A program made the translations under genes and the position numbers. Below the pieces are notes generated by a model that saw nothing but the letters and a program-made list of their open reading frames with translations, searched no databases and was not told where the DNA came from. Of a stretch of DNA of 64,000 nucleotides, positions 47,257-57,340 are shown in pieces; position 1 is the first letter of the stretch; the number at the start of each line of letters is the position of its first letter. Origin of the DNA: Clostridium beijerinckii (GTDB taxonomy: Bacteria > Bacillota > Clostridia > Clostridiales > Clostridiaceae); NCBI RefSeq assembly GCF_036699995.1, contig NZ_CP144906.1, forward strand, positions 4,165,001-4,229,000, read 5' to 3'.

Positions 47257-47308
47257 AAACTTACAACTCTCTTTCCATATATTATGTATTATATTTTAAT
47301 TGCTAAAA

Positions 47309-48097
47309 TCAACATCTACGGTAAAAATCTTCATTGTTAATCAATGTTTTTAGACTATTGTATACTTCTTCTATTTCTCTTGGTATATCAACATGGACTA
47401 TAAATCCCTTTCCATTAGGTCCATACCCATTTTCGTCATCTTTTAATCTTGGGATCTCTCCCATCAAAAGTTCCAAATATCTTTTATAATCCCAAATTCC
47501 ATTAATTCCAATATTAATTAATTTTAAATTCATATCAATATTAGGAATAAATGGAGCATAGTTTATTAACTTAACATTTTTACTATATGTATACCTGGAA
47601 AACGAAGCAAAAGTTCTAAGTTGCATAGTAGGATCTTGAATTAAAATTAAAGATTTATATTCTATATTTAATTTGCGTAATAATTCTATTGTCTTTTTAG
47701 CATTATCTCCACAATTCGTAGATTTATTTTCTATAATAATTTTATCTGAGTTAACACCATAAATTTTAGTCATTATATCAAAAAATATATCAGCTTCCGG
47801 CCTACCATCTACTTGAATCGAATTAAACTCTGAACTTCTCCTTATTTCATCTCTCAGTATTTGGGTAGAATGACCAATCCCCCCACTAATTAAGATTTTA
47901 TCACATATATTATTCTTCCATGCATTCACAGCACACTGTACTGTATAAGGGATAGAATTACCTAATAAGACTAATACATCAACTTTTTTTAATCCAAATT
48001 TTCTTTCTAGTTCTTTAGAATTTAACGTGCTTATATCTCTAACTGCTAAAAATTCAGATATCTTATTAATACAATATTGGATTTCTTCACTATTCAT
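47309..48097 (-). CDS. YdcF/SanA-like DUF218 protein
   Basis: 262 residues from the ATG at 48097, which follows GGGGGG; the frame open to 48178 is rejected. The DUF218 core is seen in VLVLLGNSIPYTVQCAV, KILISGGIGHST, the IIIENKSTNCGDNA loop and SLILIQDPTMQLRT. The E. coli relatives SanA and ElyC affect the envelope; YdcF binds S-adenosylmethionine. No signal peptide or anchor, so it is cytoplasmic here. Probably cotranscribed with rlmA. Confidence 0.85.
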   Translation of the reverse strand: MNSEEIQYCINKISEFLAVRDISTLNSKELERKFGLKKVDVLVLLGNSIPYTVQCAVNAWKNNICDKILISGGIGHSTQILRDEIRRSSEFNSIQVDGRPEADIFFDIMTKIYGVNSDKIIIENKSTNCGDNAKKTIELLRKLNIEYKSLILIQDPTMQLRTFASFSRYTYSKNVKLINYAPFIPNIDMNLKLINIGINGIWDYKRYLELLMGEIPRLKDDENGYGPNGKGFIVHVDIPREIEEVYNSLKTLINNEDFYRRC

Positions 48098-48544
48098 TGT
48101 TATTTCCCCCCACCAAAAGCATATAATAACAAAATCACTATTGATATGAATTAATAAATTATAACATATTTTTTCCACTAACTTTACCTATCTATTTTAC
48201 CATAATATTATCTTTATGTTATTTATATCATCATTATTAACCCTATTATAATAATCATTAATTGGATAAACGCTATACTAGCACAAATATATATTATTAA
48301 ATTAAATTTTAACAAAAAACATATTTAAAAATCATTAAACATTCTATAATAAAAACTTAGATATAAAGTAAAATAAAAAATAAGATAGATTAGTCATTTA
48401 AGAATAATCTATCTTATCCGTGGGTATAAATGGGAGAGGGTTTATATCTTTTGTATAACTATATCTTAACATATTTCAACAATAAATGCCATATATTTTA
48501 ATATATTCTTTTTTATTTTTCGACATTCATTCTCCTTTATCCAG
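48098..48544. other. Intergenic, AT-rich, with the hydrogenase-like gene terminator
   Basis: No ORF. It holds the terminator at 48380-48417 and the presumed promoter of the DUF218/rlmA pair. Confidence 0.5.
48380..48417 (-). terminator. Terminator after the hydrogenase-like gene
   Basis: ATAAGATAGATTA and its perfect complement with a 12-base loop; TTTTTTATTTT follows on the minus strand. Confidence 0.8.
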
Positions 48545-50125
48545 CTAATGCCTTCGTCTCTTTTTTGTATTATTATTTCTAAATTCATTGGATTTATCAA
48601 TATAACTGGTATGAAACAAAGATTCTGCCCTTGTGCTATTAGGATCCCCTATATAGCTCTTATACATATTTTCAAGATTTTCATTTTCGTCTGACACTCT
48701 TTTTATTGATTTTTTATCAATGTTCCTTAGAATATCTGCTCTCAATATTTTATAATCTTTTCCTAACAACTCATTTGAAGATTTATTATAATATTTTACC
48801 TGTACAGCTTTAGCTCTGCAGACGTTATTACATAATTTACAGCCAACACACTCTTCTTCTTTAACCTCTGCCCTTCCTCTAACATTATATTGTATCGCAT
48901 TAACAGGGCAATTTTGTATACAAGTACCACATGATATGCATAGATTTTCATTAATTTGAGACTTTGTACCTATTCTAGGAGTCCCACCTCCATTTATGCA
49001 CCCTCCGTTACATGCCACTACTTCAATGAAATAATATTCTTTCCATTTGTTACTGACTAAAAATTTCTCAATTTCTTTTAGACCATTTACCACTGCTACT
49101 TTACAATTTTTATTACCTAAAATAACCGATGCTTCTTCTATTTCCTCATATCCTTCTACTGGTTTTAATATCATATTTTCAGCCTCAGATATATCGTTCT
49201 TTAAATAACTCATTACGGTTCTAAAAATTGCTTGCATTGCTCCTTGACTTATACCAAAAAGAGCTGCTGCCCCAGTATATTCCCCCATAAAATCATCTGG
49301 TTTTTCGTCTGGTATAGCAGTTATATCTATGCCTTTCTCTTTTAAGAGATTTGCATATTCTTTTACAGTTAGGACAATATCAATATCTTTGTAACCCTCT
49401 CTCCCCATATCCTCTTTATCAGCCTCATATTTTTTAGCACTACATGGTTGTACAGATACAATAACTATATTGGTAGGCAAAATATTATAAACATCTGCAA
49501 AATATGTTTTTATTCCTGCTCCCATCATCTGCTGAGGAGATTTCGCTGTAGATATATTATCCAATATTTCTGGATGATATATTTCAGCGTAACGTATGAA
49601 AGAAGGACAGAAAGACGTAAACATAGGAAGTTTTTCTTTATTAGCAATTCTTTTAATGAATTCACTACTTTCCTCTACAACTGTCATATCATTCCCAAAT
49701 TCAGTATTAAATACTTTTTGAAAACCTAATTTCTTTGCAGATGGAGCTATTTTCCCTCCAACATAAGTACCTATTGGAAGATTAAATTCTTCTCCTAGTG
49801 TTGCTTTGACTGCTGGAGATGCCGTTAAAACTAAATATTTCCCACTGCTTAAGGCTTCTTTAACTAAATCTACGTCATTTCTTACATCAATCGCTTCTGT
49901 TGGGCAGGCAAGTGTACATTGTCCACAATATAAACATCCCGAAGCTCCGAACCCTCCACTTTTGGTATCCACGGTTTTCCTTCCTGAATCTACTTCCTTT
50001 AATATCGCCATCTTAGTTTCTTGAGCACACGTAAAAGCACATGCAGTACATCCAATACATTTTTTCTTGTTTATTTGTATAATATTATCTTCTTCAATTC
50101 TATTGGCTTTCTTTGACTTTCCCAT
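48545..50125 (-). CDS. [FeFe]-hydrogenase-like protein with four or more iron-sulfur sites
   Basis: 526 residues from the ATG at 50125 (GGAG six bases before); an upstream ATG at 50146 lacks a ribosome site. Two [4Fe4S] motifs lead (CIGCTACAFTCA; CLYCGQCTLAC). The H-cluster domain follows with TSFCPSF, VQPCSAKKYE and EVVACNGGCINGGGTPR. A second two-cluster ferredoxin domain is C-terminal (CISCGTCIQNC; CVGCKLCNNVC). The four H-cluster ligand Cys are kept, but the proton-relay Cys of the TSCCP motif is Phe. This points to an atypical or sensory hydrogenase group rather than a bulk H2 producer. No maturase is adjacent. Confidence 0.88.
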   Translation of the reverse strand: MGKSKKANRIEEDNIIQINKKKCIGCTACAFTCAQETKMAILKEVDSGRKTVDTKSGGFGASGCLYCGQCTLACPTEAIDVRNDVDLVKEALSSGKYLVLTASPAVKATLGEEFNLPIGTYVGGKIAPSAKKLGFQKVFNTEFGNDMTVVEESSEFIKRIANKEKLPMFTSFCPSFIRYAEIYHPEILDNISTAKSPQQMMGAGIKTYFADVYNILPTNIVIVSVQPCSAKKYEADKEDMGREGYKDIDIVLTVKEYANLLKEKGIDITAIPDEKPDDFMGEYTGAAALFGISQGAMQAIFRTVMSYLKNDISEAENMILKPVEGYEEIEEASVILGNKNCKVAVVNGLKEIEKFLVSNKWKEYYFIEVVACNGGCINGGGTPRIGTKSQINENLCISCGTCIQNCPVNAIQYNVRGRAEVKEEECVGCKLCNNVCRAKAVQVKYYNKSSNELLGKDYKILRADILRNIDKKSIKRVSDENENLENMYKSYIGDPNSTRAESLFHTSYIDKSNEFRNNNTKKRRRH

Positions 50126-50248
50126 AAATTTCTCCATATTATTCATTTCTATAGTTATACTTACTTTTTATCTTCTTTTATTATTACTATATCTAGTTTA
50201 TTAATTATTTTAATTTTTCATAACAACTGAAAACTATAATTTAAAAGT

Positions 50249-50279
50249 GAACGCAAAATCTCCACTCCGTTCATTGCGT
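50249..50279. promoter_or_regulatory. Nested inverted repeats before the AraC/ClpP unit
   Basis: GAACG/CGTTC and ACGCAA/TTGCGT form overlapping inverted repeats between the divergent hydrogenase-like gene and the AraC-HTH gene. A possible operator; no more can be said. Confidence 0.35.
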
Positions 50280-50366
50280 AAATATTTAATGAGCAAAAAA
50301 AGACAGGATTTAAATAAAATGTTGCTATATAATATAGAAAAAGATTAAATGAGGTGAGTGCCTTAC

Positions 50367-50750
50367 ATGAATTATGATTCTTGTATAAAAAAGTCCATTG
50401 AATATATAGAAAATAACCTAAATAAGAAAATACAGCTAAAGGAACTTGCAGACAAAGCCTTTTTATCCAAATACCACTTTCATAGGGTTTTTCATTCAGT
50501 TGTTGGAGAACCTGTTGCTGAATATATCCGTAAGAAAAGATTAGAGGAAGCTGCAAATGAACTATTAACTACAGAAAATAAGATTATAGATATAGCGCTA
50601 AAGTATCAATTTAGTAATCAGGAATCATTTACTAAGGCTTTTAAAAAGCTTTATGGAATCCCTCCTAAGGAATTTAGGAAAAACAAAATAAATTTAACAA
50701 CAATATATTTAAGAAAGAATTCTACAACTTACCTTTCTATGACTGCTTAG
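50367..50750 (+). CDS. AraC-family DNA-binding protein, HTH domain only
   Basis: 127 residues, only the double helix-turn-helix part of AraC proteins (QLKELADKAFLSKYHFHRVFH; IIDIALKYQFSNQESFTKAFKKLYG), like SoxS and MarA. There is no effector domain. The ATG at 50367 follows GAGGTGA; an in-frame GTG at 50358 is inside the ribosome site. It is 36 bases upstream of clpP on the same strand with no terminator between, so the two form an operon. Confidence 0.88.
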   Translation: MNYDSCIKKSIEYIENNLNKKIQLKELADKAFLSKYHFHRVFHSVVGEPVAEYIRKKRLEEAANELLTTENKIIDIALKYQFSNQESFTKAFKKLYGIPPKEFRKNKINLTTIYLRKNSTTYLSMTA

Positions 50751-50786
50751 AATTCATCAAAAATATTTTTTAAGGAGTGAATCTTT

Positions 50787-51365
50787 ATGAGCTATGTACC
50801 AATGGTTATTGAACAAACAAGTCGGGGAGAACGTTCCTATGATATCTATTCTAGATTGCTAAAGGAAAGAATCATTATGCTAAGCGATCAAGTCAGCGAT
50901 TCTACCGCAAGTATAATTACTTCACAATTACTATTTCTTGAATCAGAAAATCCAGATGTTGATATTCACTTTTATATAAATAGCCCCGGTGGTTCTATTA
51001 CAGCCGGAATGGCAATATATGATACAATGCAATATATAAAGCCTGACGTATCAACAATATGTTTAGGATTAGCTGCAAGTATGGGCTCGTTTTTACTTGC
51101 AGCAGGCGCACCTGGAAAACGATGTGCTCTTCCAAATAGTGAGATTCTAATCCATCAGCCATCTGTACATGGAGGTTTTCAAGGTCAAGCTACAGATATT
51201 AGGATTCATACTGAATGGCTGCTAAAAACAAAAAATAAACTAAATAAAATATATAGTGAAAAAACCAAAAAGCCAATAGAGGAAATCGAAAGAGACATGG
51301 AACGAGATTATTTTATGTCTGCTCAAGAGGCTTTATCTTATGGAATAATAGATAAAATTCTTTGA
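50787..51365 (+). CDS. clpP: ClpP serine peptidase subunit, extra copy
   Basis: 192 residues with Ser98 in [14 protein letters not shown], His123 in [11 protein letters not shown] and a catalytic Asp near 170 ([13 protein letters not shown]). The N-terminus [28 protein letters not shown] is typical of housekeeping ClpP. It forms the barrel that degrades proteins fed by ClpX or ClpC. Here it is not next to tig or clpX but behind an AraC-HTH gene, so it is probably a second, regulated copy. AAGGAG precedes the ATG. Confidence 0.93.
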   Translation: MSYVPMVIEQTSRGERSYDIYSRLLKERIIMLSDQVSDSTASIITSQLLFLESENPDVDIHFYINSPGGSITAGMAIYDTMQYIKPDVSTICLGLAASMGSFLLAAGAPGKRCALPNSEILIHQPSVHGGFQGQATDIRIHTEWLLKTKNKLNKIYSEKTKKPIEEIERDMERDYFMSAQEALSYGIIDKIL

Positions 51366-51394
51366 TAAATATAAATTATTATTATAAATATATT

Positions 51395-51425
51395 AAAAAG
51401 ATTCAAAAATTTTTGAATCTTTTTT
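51395..51425 (+). terminator. Terminator after clpP
   Basis: AAAAAGATTCAAAAA and its perfect complement, almost no loop, ending in TTTTT. Confidence 0.85.
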
Positions 51426-51505
51426 ATTATGTTTATATTATTCACATCTTCATTGGCTATAATATAAATAGTATTCTTATTCTTAACCAAAAAGCAGGTG
51501 AAAGT

Positions 51506-52273
51506 ATGTATTATGTAATATATGATTTAGAATTTAATCAAAAAAGTAGTGCCTCTGAAAATTCGGATGTTATTAAACTTTCAGAATCTAATAACGATAC
51601 TAACACACCAATTATTCCTTTTGAAATAATTCAAATTGGCGCTATAAAACTAGATAAAAATTTTCAAGAAGTATCTACATTCAATTCCTTAGTCAAACCA
51701 ACTCTATATAAAACCATTCATCCATATGTTGAGAATTTAACTAAAATAACGTACGATAAAGTTTCTTCTTGCAAGAATTTTATTAATGTCCATGAATCCT
51801 TTTTAGAGTTCATTGGAAATGATGATGTACTACTCTGTGTATGGGGAGTTGGGGATATTAAAGAACTCTATAGAAACTTGGGATTTTATAATCTATCTAC
51901 TTCATATATTTCAAAATATATTGACATTCAAAAGTATGCTTCAAAATACCTTAAAGCACCTAAAAATTCCAGAATTGGTTTAAGAAATGCCGTTGAAATT
52001 TTAAATATACCAATTTATGGTGAATTCCATGATGCACTTAATGATGCTTACTATACTTCTGAAATTTTTAAGCGTATTTATAACAAATACATGAAGCCTG
52101 AAACTTACGTTCCTTCGCCATCAAAAAGAAATACAGAACCCAAAGAAATAATTGATACTGAAGCTTTATTAAAACAATTTGAAAAAATGTATAATAGAGA
52201 ACTTACTAAAGATGAAAAATCAATGATTAAAGTTGCATACATGATGGGAAAAACCAAACAATTTCTGAAATAA
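51506..52273 (+). CDS. DnaQ/KapD-type 3'-5' exonuclease
   Basis: 255 residues from the ATG at 51506 (AGGTG before it); the longer frame from 51362 runs through the terminator and is rejected. DEDDh exonuclease motifs: YDLEFNQ at the start, FEIIQIGAIKLD, Asp in WGVGDIKEL and FHDALNDAYYTSEIF (His and Asp). An insert of about 20 Ser/Asn-rich residues separates the first two motifs. Members trim RNA or DNA 3' ends. Single gene. Confidence 0.85.
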   Translation: MYYVIYDLEFNQKSSASENSDVIKLSESNNDTNTPIIPFEIIQIGAIKLDKNFQEVSTFNSLVKPTLYKTIHPYVENLTKITYDKVSSCKNFINVHESFLEFIGNDDVLLCVWGVGDIKELYRNLGFYNLSTSYISKYIDIQKYASKYLKAPKNSRIGLRNAVEILNIPIYGEFHDALNDAYYTSEIFKRIYNKYMKPETYVPSPSKRNTEPKEIIDTEALLKQFEKMYNRELTKDEKSMIKVAYMMGKTKQFLK

Positions 52274-52313
52274 ATGCAGCTAGTAGAAAACCTTTTTTAA
52301 TTTAATATAGAAA

Positions 52314-52344
52314 GGATACTCTATTACTAATTTTTAGAGTATCC
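52314..52344 (-). terminator. Terminator after the CitB-type regulator gene
   Basis: GGATACTCTA and its complement with an 11-base loop between the two convergent genes; the T-rich tail is on the minus strand. Confidence 0.6.
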
Positions 52345-52365
52345 GTGAATTCATAAATCGTAATA

Positions 52366-53061
52366 TTATAGACCTTTTATTTTATATTTATACAATGGCC
52401 TTCCAATCTTTCCATACTCTATGATTTTCTCTAGTTCGCCTTGTTTGCTCATATAGTCAAGGTATTTCCTTACAGTAACTTTTGCAATGCCTAGCTTTTC
52501 TGATAAGTCTTCAGTAGTAACATACTCTTCTTTAGTATTATTAAGCTCATTAGCAATTGAATTATAAGTATACTTATTCAAACCCTTTTCTAGATTTGGT
52601 TTTGTTTCACTACCGTTTGTTTTCTTATTTTTATTACTCAAAATAAACTTATCTAAATCACTTTGTTCCATAGTCTGGTTATTTTCAAAGCTATTTAATC
52701 TTTCTCTAAAAATATTTAGAGATTCGTTAAACCTTTCAAATGTAAAGGGTTTTATCAAATAGTCTACAACACCATATCTAAAAGCATCCTTTACTCTTTC
52801 TACACTCTTATCAGCAGTAATTAATATAACATCAGATAATATTTCATTTTGCCTTAACCACTTTAGCAAATCTATGCCATTTTCATTAGGAAGAAAAATA
52901 TCTAATAAAATTAAATCCACCTGCTTCTGCATCAAAAATTCTTTTGCTTCAGAAAGGTTTGCAACCGCTTTTTCCAGTGAAAATCCCTCTATTTTTTTCA
53001 AAAACTTAGAATTAATTTGTCTTACCATCGGATCATCTTCAACAATCATAGTTTTAATCAT
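52366..53061 (-). CDS. CitB/DcuR-type response regulator
   Basis: 231 residues. Receiver domain with acidic pair (MIVEDDPMV), phospho-Asp in LILLDIFLPNENGID and Lys in YLIKPFTFERF. C-terminal winged helix (VTTEDLSEKLGIAKVTVRKYL) as in CitB, DcuR and MalR. It follows the sensor kinase by four bases. The pair probably controls the adjacent malic enzyme/permease/butyrate kinase genes. Confidence 0.9.
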   Translation of the reverse strand: MIKTMIVEDDPMVRQINSKFLKKIEGFSLEKAVANLSEAKEFLMQKQVDLILLDIFLPNENGIDLLKWLRQNEILSDVILITADKSVERVKDAFRYGVVDYLIKPFTFERFNESLNIFRERLNSFENNQTMEQSDLDKFILSNKNKKTNGSETKPNLEKGLNKYTYNSIANELNNTKEEYVTTEDLSEKLGIAKVTVRKYLDYMSKQGELEKIIEYGKIGRPLYKYKIKGL

Positions 53062-53065
53062 ATAT

Positions 53066-54640
53066 TCAACTCCTCCTCATAGGTATAGATATATCCCATT
53101 CAGTACCATCATCAACTTTAAATTTAATAGCTCCTTTAGCTTCATCAATGATCTTTTTCACTATATACATTCCAAATCCTCGTTCCCCTTCTTTACTTGT
53201 GATTCCAATGTTGTAAATAGAATTTCTGATATTCTCTGGTATCCCACAGCCATTATCCTTCACCATAATTTTCATTTGATCATCTTCCTCAAAGATTTTC
53301 ATATATATTTCACCAGACCCATCATTTTTAACTGCATCAATAGAATTTTCTATTAGATTTCCCACAACAGATCCTAACTCTTCTGATGTCATATATTGTG
53401 GTAATTTAATTACTCTTGAGTTATCATCTATTATCAAATTGATTCTAGCTTCTTCACACTTACTGTATTTAGATAGTATTAACGCTGCTAAAGATACATT
53501 TTTTATTTTATCAGATATTATAGTGGTTATATTCTTTTTACTTTCCACTATTACATTAACAAACTTAATTACTTCATCATATTCTTCTAGTTGTATAAGT
53601 CCTGAGATTGTGTGAAGTTTATTCATAAATTCATGATTTTGTGCTCTAAGTGACCATGCCATTTTCTTTATACCAGTTAACTCCTCAGCCATTTTTCTAA
53701 CTTCACTTAAATCTTCAAATGTTACAACTAATCCAAGAATTTGTTTTTTAAATCCTCTTATAATACTGTATTTACACATAACGTTTACTCCAGGGCGAAC
53801 TTTTATTTCAATATTAGTCATAGATTTCCCGCTGTTTAAAACTTTTAGAGCCATACTTTCGTAAGTAAAATCAGTAATCGGCTTCCCTATATCATTTTCT
53901 TTCAAATGCAAAATTTTACTAGCTTGCCCATTAAATAGCGTTATACATCCATTATTATCTAAAGCTATTATACCTTCCTTTATATTTTCAATTACAGTTT
54001 CTTTTTGCTTTAAAGCCAAGGCTATTTCTTCTGGTTCAAGTCCAAATATTGACTTCTTTATATTATAAGAAAGAACTATAGCTCCCGATATACCCAATAT
54101 TAATCCCATTAATATTATAGGAATAAATTTATACATTTTCGTATAGACTTCGTTATCAAATTTATTATACAACATACCAACAGCAACTGCACCTATCTGC
54201 TTATTACTATCATCATAAATAGGTGCAAATGCTCTTACAGAAACACCAAGTGTACCGCTTCCTGTTGATATATATTGCTCTCCTGTGTTTAATACCCTAT
54301 CTTCATCTCCACCAGCAAATCTTTCGCCTATTTTACTTTTATCTGGGTGAGAATATCTTATACCATTCATATCCATAATTACTATAAACTCTACATTTGT
54401 CTTTATACGTGCCTTCTCTATCTCACTATTTAACAGATCAATCGGAATTGCCTTATTTCCTTTCAAATATTCTTTAACTTCATAGGTTGATGCAAATGAA
54501 TCCGCTATATTCAACATATTTTTATCTATTTGATCTCTTAATAACTTTTTCATTTCGATAAAAGAAAGTATTGTTATACTTCCAATTGAAATTACAAGGA
54601 TAGCTATTACAAGAGATATTATTTTTCCTTTTAGCTTCAT
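53066..54640 (-). CDS. CitA/DcuS-type sensor histidine kinase
   Basis: 524 residues: an N-terminal helix, an extracellular single-Cache domain (about 35-170), a second helix (FIPIILMGLILGISGAIVL), a PAS domain (about 215-320), SPOB-type dimerisation helix with His in RAQNHEFMNKLH, and a HATPase with N box VVGNLIENSIDAV and G box ERGFGMYIVKKI. Such kinases sense citrate, malate, fumarate or other carboxylates outside the cell. The location beside malic enzyme suggests malate. It is separated from the butyrate kinase gene by a terminator. Confidence 0.9.
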   Translation of the reverse strand: MKLKGKIISLVIAILVISIGSITILSFIEMKKLLRDQIDKNMLNIADSFASTYEVKEYLKGNKAIPIDLLNSEIEKARIKTNVEFIVIMDMNGIRYSHPDKSKIGERFAGGDEDRVLNTGEQYISTGSGTLGVSVRAFAPIYDDSNKQIGAVAVGMLYNKFDNEVYTKMYKFIPIILMGLILGISGAIVLSYNIKKSIFGLEPEEIALALKQKETVIENIKEGIIALDNNGCITLFNGQASKILHLKENDIGKPITDFTYESMALKVLNSGKSMTNIEIKVRPGVNVMCKYSIIRGFKKQILGLVVTFEDLSEVRKMAEELTGIKKMAWSLRAQNHEFMNKLHTISGLIQLEEYDEVIKFVNVIVESKKNITTIISDKIKNVSLAALILSKYSKCEEARINLIIDDNSRVIKLPQYMTSEELGSVVGNLIENSIDAVKNDGSGEIYMKIFEEDDQMKIMVKDNGCGIPENIRNSIYNIGITSKEGERGFGMYIVKKIIDEAKGAIKFKVDDGTEWDISIPMRRS

Positions 54641-54772
54641 TTTATCCCCTCTATCTAATTCTAAATTTTAGTTTACTTACATTATATATAAATAATTCCT
54701 TATTACCAAATAGTACAACTTCTTTAGTAATACGTTTACTTACTGTTTGTCAAAGCAATTTCCCACAAAAAG

Positions 54773-54804
54773 TTAAGAGCGTATCCCTAGGAATCCGCTC
54801 TTAA
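54773..54804 (-). terminator. Terminator after butyrate kinase
   Basis: TTAAGAGCG and its complement around 14 bases, followed on the minus strand by AACTTTTTG. A second hairpin (TAGTTTATTA and complement) lies just upstream at about 54809-54832. Confidence 0.75.
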
Positions 54805-54904
54805 TTCATAGTTTATTAAAGCTAATAAACTAATACTCAATAATTATAGTAATACTAAATGCTATCTTTTCAACTACTTTCTAATCTTTAGTATATATAG
54901 AAGT

Positions 54905-55975
54905 CTATTTATATTCTTTAACTTCTTCTTGCCCGTTTAAAACTCTTAGTGCACCTTGAGCTAAAGCAAGCATTTCATCTTCACCTGGATAAACAGTTAT
55001 TGGAGCAATAAATTCCACTTTTTCTTTTATGATGTCTACCATCATTTTTTCGTAGGCAATGCCTCCAGTTAAAATTATCGCATCTACTTTTCCGCATAAA
55101 ACCGCAGCTGCTGCACCTATATCTTTTGCTACTTGATATCCCATAGCTTCATAAACTAACTTTGCCTTCATATCTCCTTCTGATGCAAGCTGTCTAACTA
55201 TTCTCCCATCGTTTGTATCAAGATATGCTACAAAACCGCCTTTTCCAGTTATCTTCTTCAATATTTCTTCTAAAGTATATTCCCCGCTAAAACACATTCT
55301 AGCTAAATCACCAGATGGTATACCACCACTTCTTTCTGGTGAAAATGCGCCTTCTCCATCAAGAGCATTATTTACATCAATTATTCTTCCATTTTTATGT
55401 GCGCCTACCGAAACACCGCCTCCCATATGAGCAACTATAACATTTATATCTTCATAGTTCTTCATATTTTCTTGCGCATACCTCTTAGCCACTGCCTTTT
55501 GATTTAATGCATGAAATATACTTTTTCTTGGAAGTTCTGGCACTCCTGAAAGTCTTGCTATATCTTCCATTTCATCTACAACTACTGGATCTACTATAAA
55601 AGCAGGTTTATTAATAGACCTAGCAATTTCATTGGCAATTATAGCACCAAGATTAGATGCATGCTCTCCTTGAACATTTTCTTTTAAATCTTTTAACATA
55701 TTATCGTTTACACTGTAGGTACCACTAACTATAGGCTTTAAAAGGCCACCTCTTCCAACTATTGCATCCATTTCAGTTATATTTATTTTATTGTCTTCTA
55801 GTATTTTTAATATAACATCTGTTCTAAAGCTTTGTTGATCAACTACGTACTTAAACTTTCCTATCTCTTCTGATGAATGTCTAAGTGTTTCCTCAAAAAT
55901 TTCCTTTTCACCTTCATATACTGCTATTTTAGTTGATGTGGAACCTGGATTTATAATTAATAATTTATGACTCAC
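54905..55975 (-). CDS. buk: Butyrate kinase
   Basis: 356 residues. ASKHA-fold acetate/butyrate kinase: [21 protein letters not shown] at the start, [17 protein letters not shown], and [16 protein letters not shown] at the end. It makes butyrate and ATP from butyryl phosphate and ADP. The start is GTG at 55975, seven bases after GGAGG. It normally pairs with ptb; here there is no ptb, and it lies in a unit with the KdgT-like permease and malic enzyme. It is probably a second buk copy serving this pathway. Confidence 0.93.
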   Translation of the reverse strand: MSHKLLIINPGSTSTKIAVYEGEKEIFEETLRHSSEEIGKFKYVVDQQSFRTDVILKILEDNKINITEMDAIVGRGGLLKPIVSGTYSVNDNMLKDLKENVQGEHASNLGAIIANEIARSINKPAFIVDPVVVDEMEDIARLSGVPELPRKSIFHALNQKAVAKRYAQENMKNYEDINVIVAHMGGGVSVGAHKNGRIIDVNNALDGEGAFSPERSGGIPSGDLARMCFSGEYTLEEILKKITGKGGFVAYLDTNDGRIVRQLASEGDMKAKLVYEAMGYQVAKDIGAAAAVLCGKVDAIILTGGIAYEKMMVDIIKEKVEFIAPITVYPGEDEMLALAQGALRVLNGQEEVKEYK

Positions 55976-56164
55976 ACATTTTCCTCCCCTACGTTATATT
56001 TAATTATAGTATTTGCATCTATTGTTATTATTATAAACACAGATACAAAACCTGTTTTTAAATTATACTCTGTAGGTATCAGCTTTAGCAAGTATTTTTC
56101 AATATTAAAATTAATTTTATTAATTCATACTATAGCTCTTAACCCAATACTAATAATTATTTTA

Positions 56165-57139
56165 TTATTGTACTACTGCTTCTCTGCTCAATTTCTTTTC
56201 TTTATTTGCTCTGAGCATTTTAAACACATAAGAAACAATGAATGGACAAACAATAGCAGATACTACGCATGCCGCTGCAACTTGTGCTGTTGCTATTGTT
56301 GCTATTGCAGCCAATGTTGGATCTGCCGCTGCAACAGCTGCTGGTGTGGCTACTGCATTTCCCGCTGTTGATCCTGTTGCAAGTCCAATTATAGGTTCTT
56401 CTCTAAATAATTTTAAAAGTATATATGCCCCTATTCCAGTAAAGGCAGCTATCACTCCTAATAATATACCAGGACCTCCAGCTTTTACAATTGTATCAAG
56501 ATTCATTCCTGCACCTAATGGGAATGAGAAGAATGGAATTAATAACAACTTACTACTTCCAAGAAATTTTCTCATATCAGGGTCGGCATTTCCTAAAATC
56601 ATTCCTATTCCTATTGGAATTAGCACTGCAACAAGCGACATAAATGGAATTTGAGCAAGCCCCGATGCACCTAATGCAACCAAAGTGAAAAATGGACCAT
56701 CTTTTAAAGATAATAAAGCATAAGCACCTACATCTGTTTCATCGCCATATTGTGAAGCTAGAGATGCATATAATCCACCGTTGCAATTTGTTAGTGCTGA
56801 AAGAATCGCTAGTGGTGATAAACCTAATACCCCAGCTGGTCCAAAAACTTTTCCTACAATTATACCGATACCAGCACCCACTATAAATTTTCCAGATATT
56901 AATAGTGCACCTTTTTTTAGTGCTTTAGGTGCTAATTTGAAATTAATTTGCGAGCCAATTAAAAACATAAAGCAAGCCAGAATTGTTGATGATGCCGTCG
57001 AACTAAATAGTGCTGTTGTATATCCACCAATTTTAAGAAATTGCGGACAAAAAGTATTAACTAGTACTCCTAAAAAAAGTGGAACAAGCATCATACCACC
57101 CGGTATTTTATCGAGTGTTTTCTTAATTGGGATTTGCAT
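56165..57139 (-). CDS. KdgT-family carboxylate permease
   Basis: 324 residues with about ten helices and the KdgT family features: MQIPIKKTLDKIPGGMMLVP, SALTNCNGGLYASLASQYG, GSTAGNAVATPAAVAAADP. E. coli KdgT takes up 2-keto-3-deoxygluconate with protons. No pectin or KDG gene is nearby, and malic enzyme is directly upstream, so malate or a related hydroxy-acid is the more likely substrate here (inference). AGGAGG precedes the ATG. Confidence 0.88.
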   Translation of the reverse strand: MQIPIKKTLDKIPGGMMLVPLFLGVLVNTFCPQFLKIGGYTTALFSSTASSTILACFMFLIGSQINFKLAPKALKKGALLISGKFIVGAGIGIIVGKVFGPAGVLGLSPLAILSALTNCNGGLYASLASQYGDETDVGAYALLSLKDGPFFTLVALGASGLAQIPFMSLVAVLIPIGIGMILGNADPDMRKFLGSSKLLLIPFFSFPLGAGMNLDTIVKAGGPGILLGVIAAFTGIGAYILLKLFREEPIIGLATGSTAGNAVATPAAVAAADPTLAAIATIATAQVAAACVVSAIVCPFIVSYVFKMLRANKEKKLSREAVVQ

Positions 57140-57269
57140 ATATATACCTCCTAAAATCTTGTTTTTTTATTTTTAAACATTTACATATTTCTCATAGTAA
57201 ATTTTTATATAAACAACTCTAATTTATAATCTTGTGGGATACAATTATTTATAATTATGTTTTACTTAT

Positions 57270-57332
57270 AATTTGTACATGTCACAAATGCATTAATTCT
57301 GATTTCTTACCTTTTAGCAACATGTACAAATT
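57270..57332 (-). promoter_or_regulatory. 13-base inverted repeat between malic enzyme and permease genes
   Basis: AATTTGTACATGT at 57270-57282 and its complement at 57320-57332, 37 bases apart. Near it TTATAATTAT and TTATAATTTG repeat in direct order. It may be a terminator for malic enzyme or an operator for the permease promoter; T runs are weak, so an operator is as likely. Confidence 0.4.
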
Positions 57333-57340
57333 GAATTATC

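Noticed and set aside
50218..50556. Minus-strand ORF of 112 codons
   Set aside because: Antisense to the AraC-HTH gene and the intergenic region; no start signal.
55967..57176. Several plus-strand ORFs over the permease gene
   Set aside because: Shadows of the Ala/Gly-rich KdgT-family gene on the other strand.
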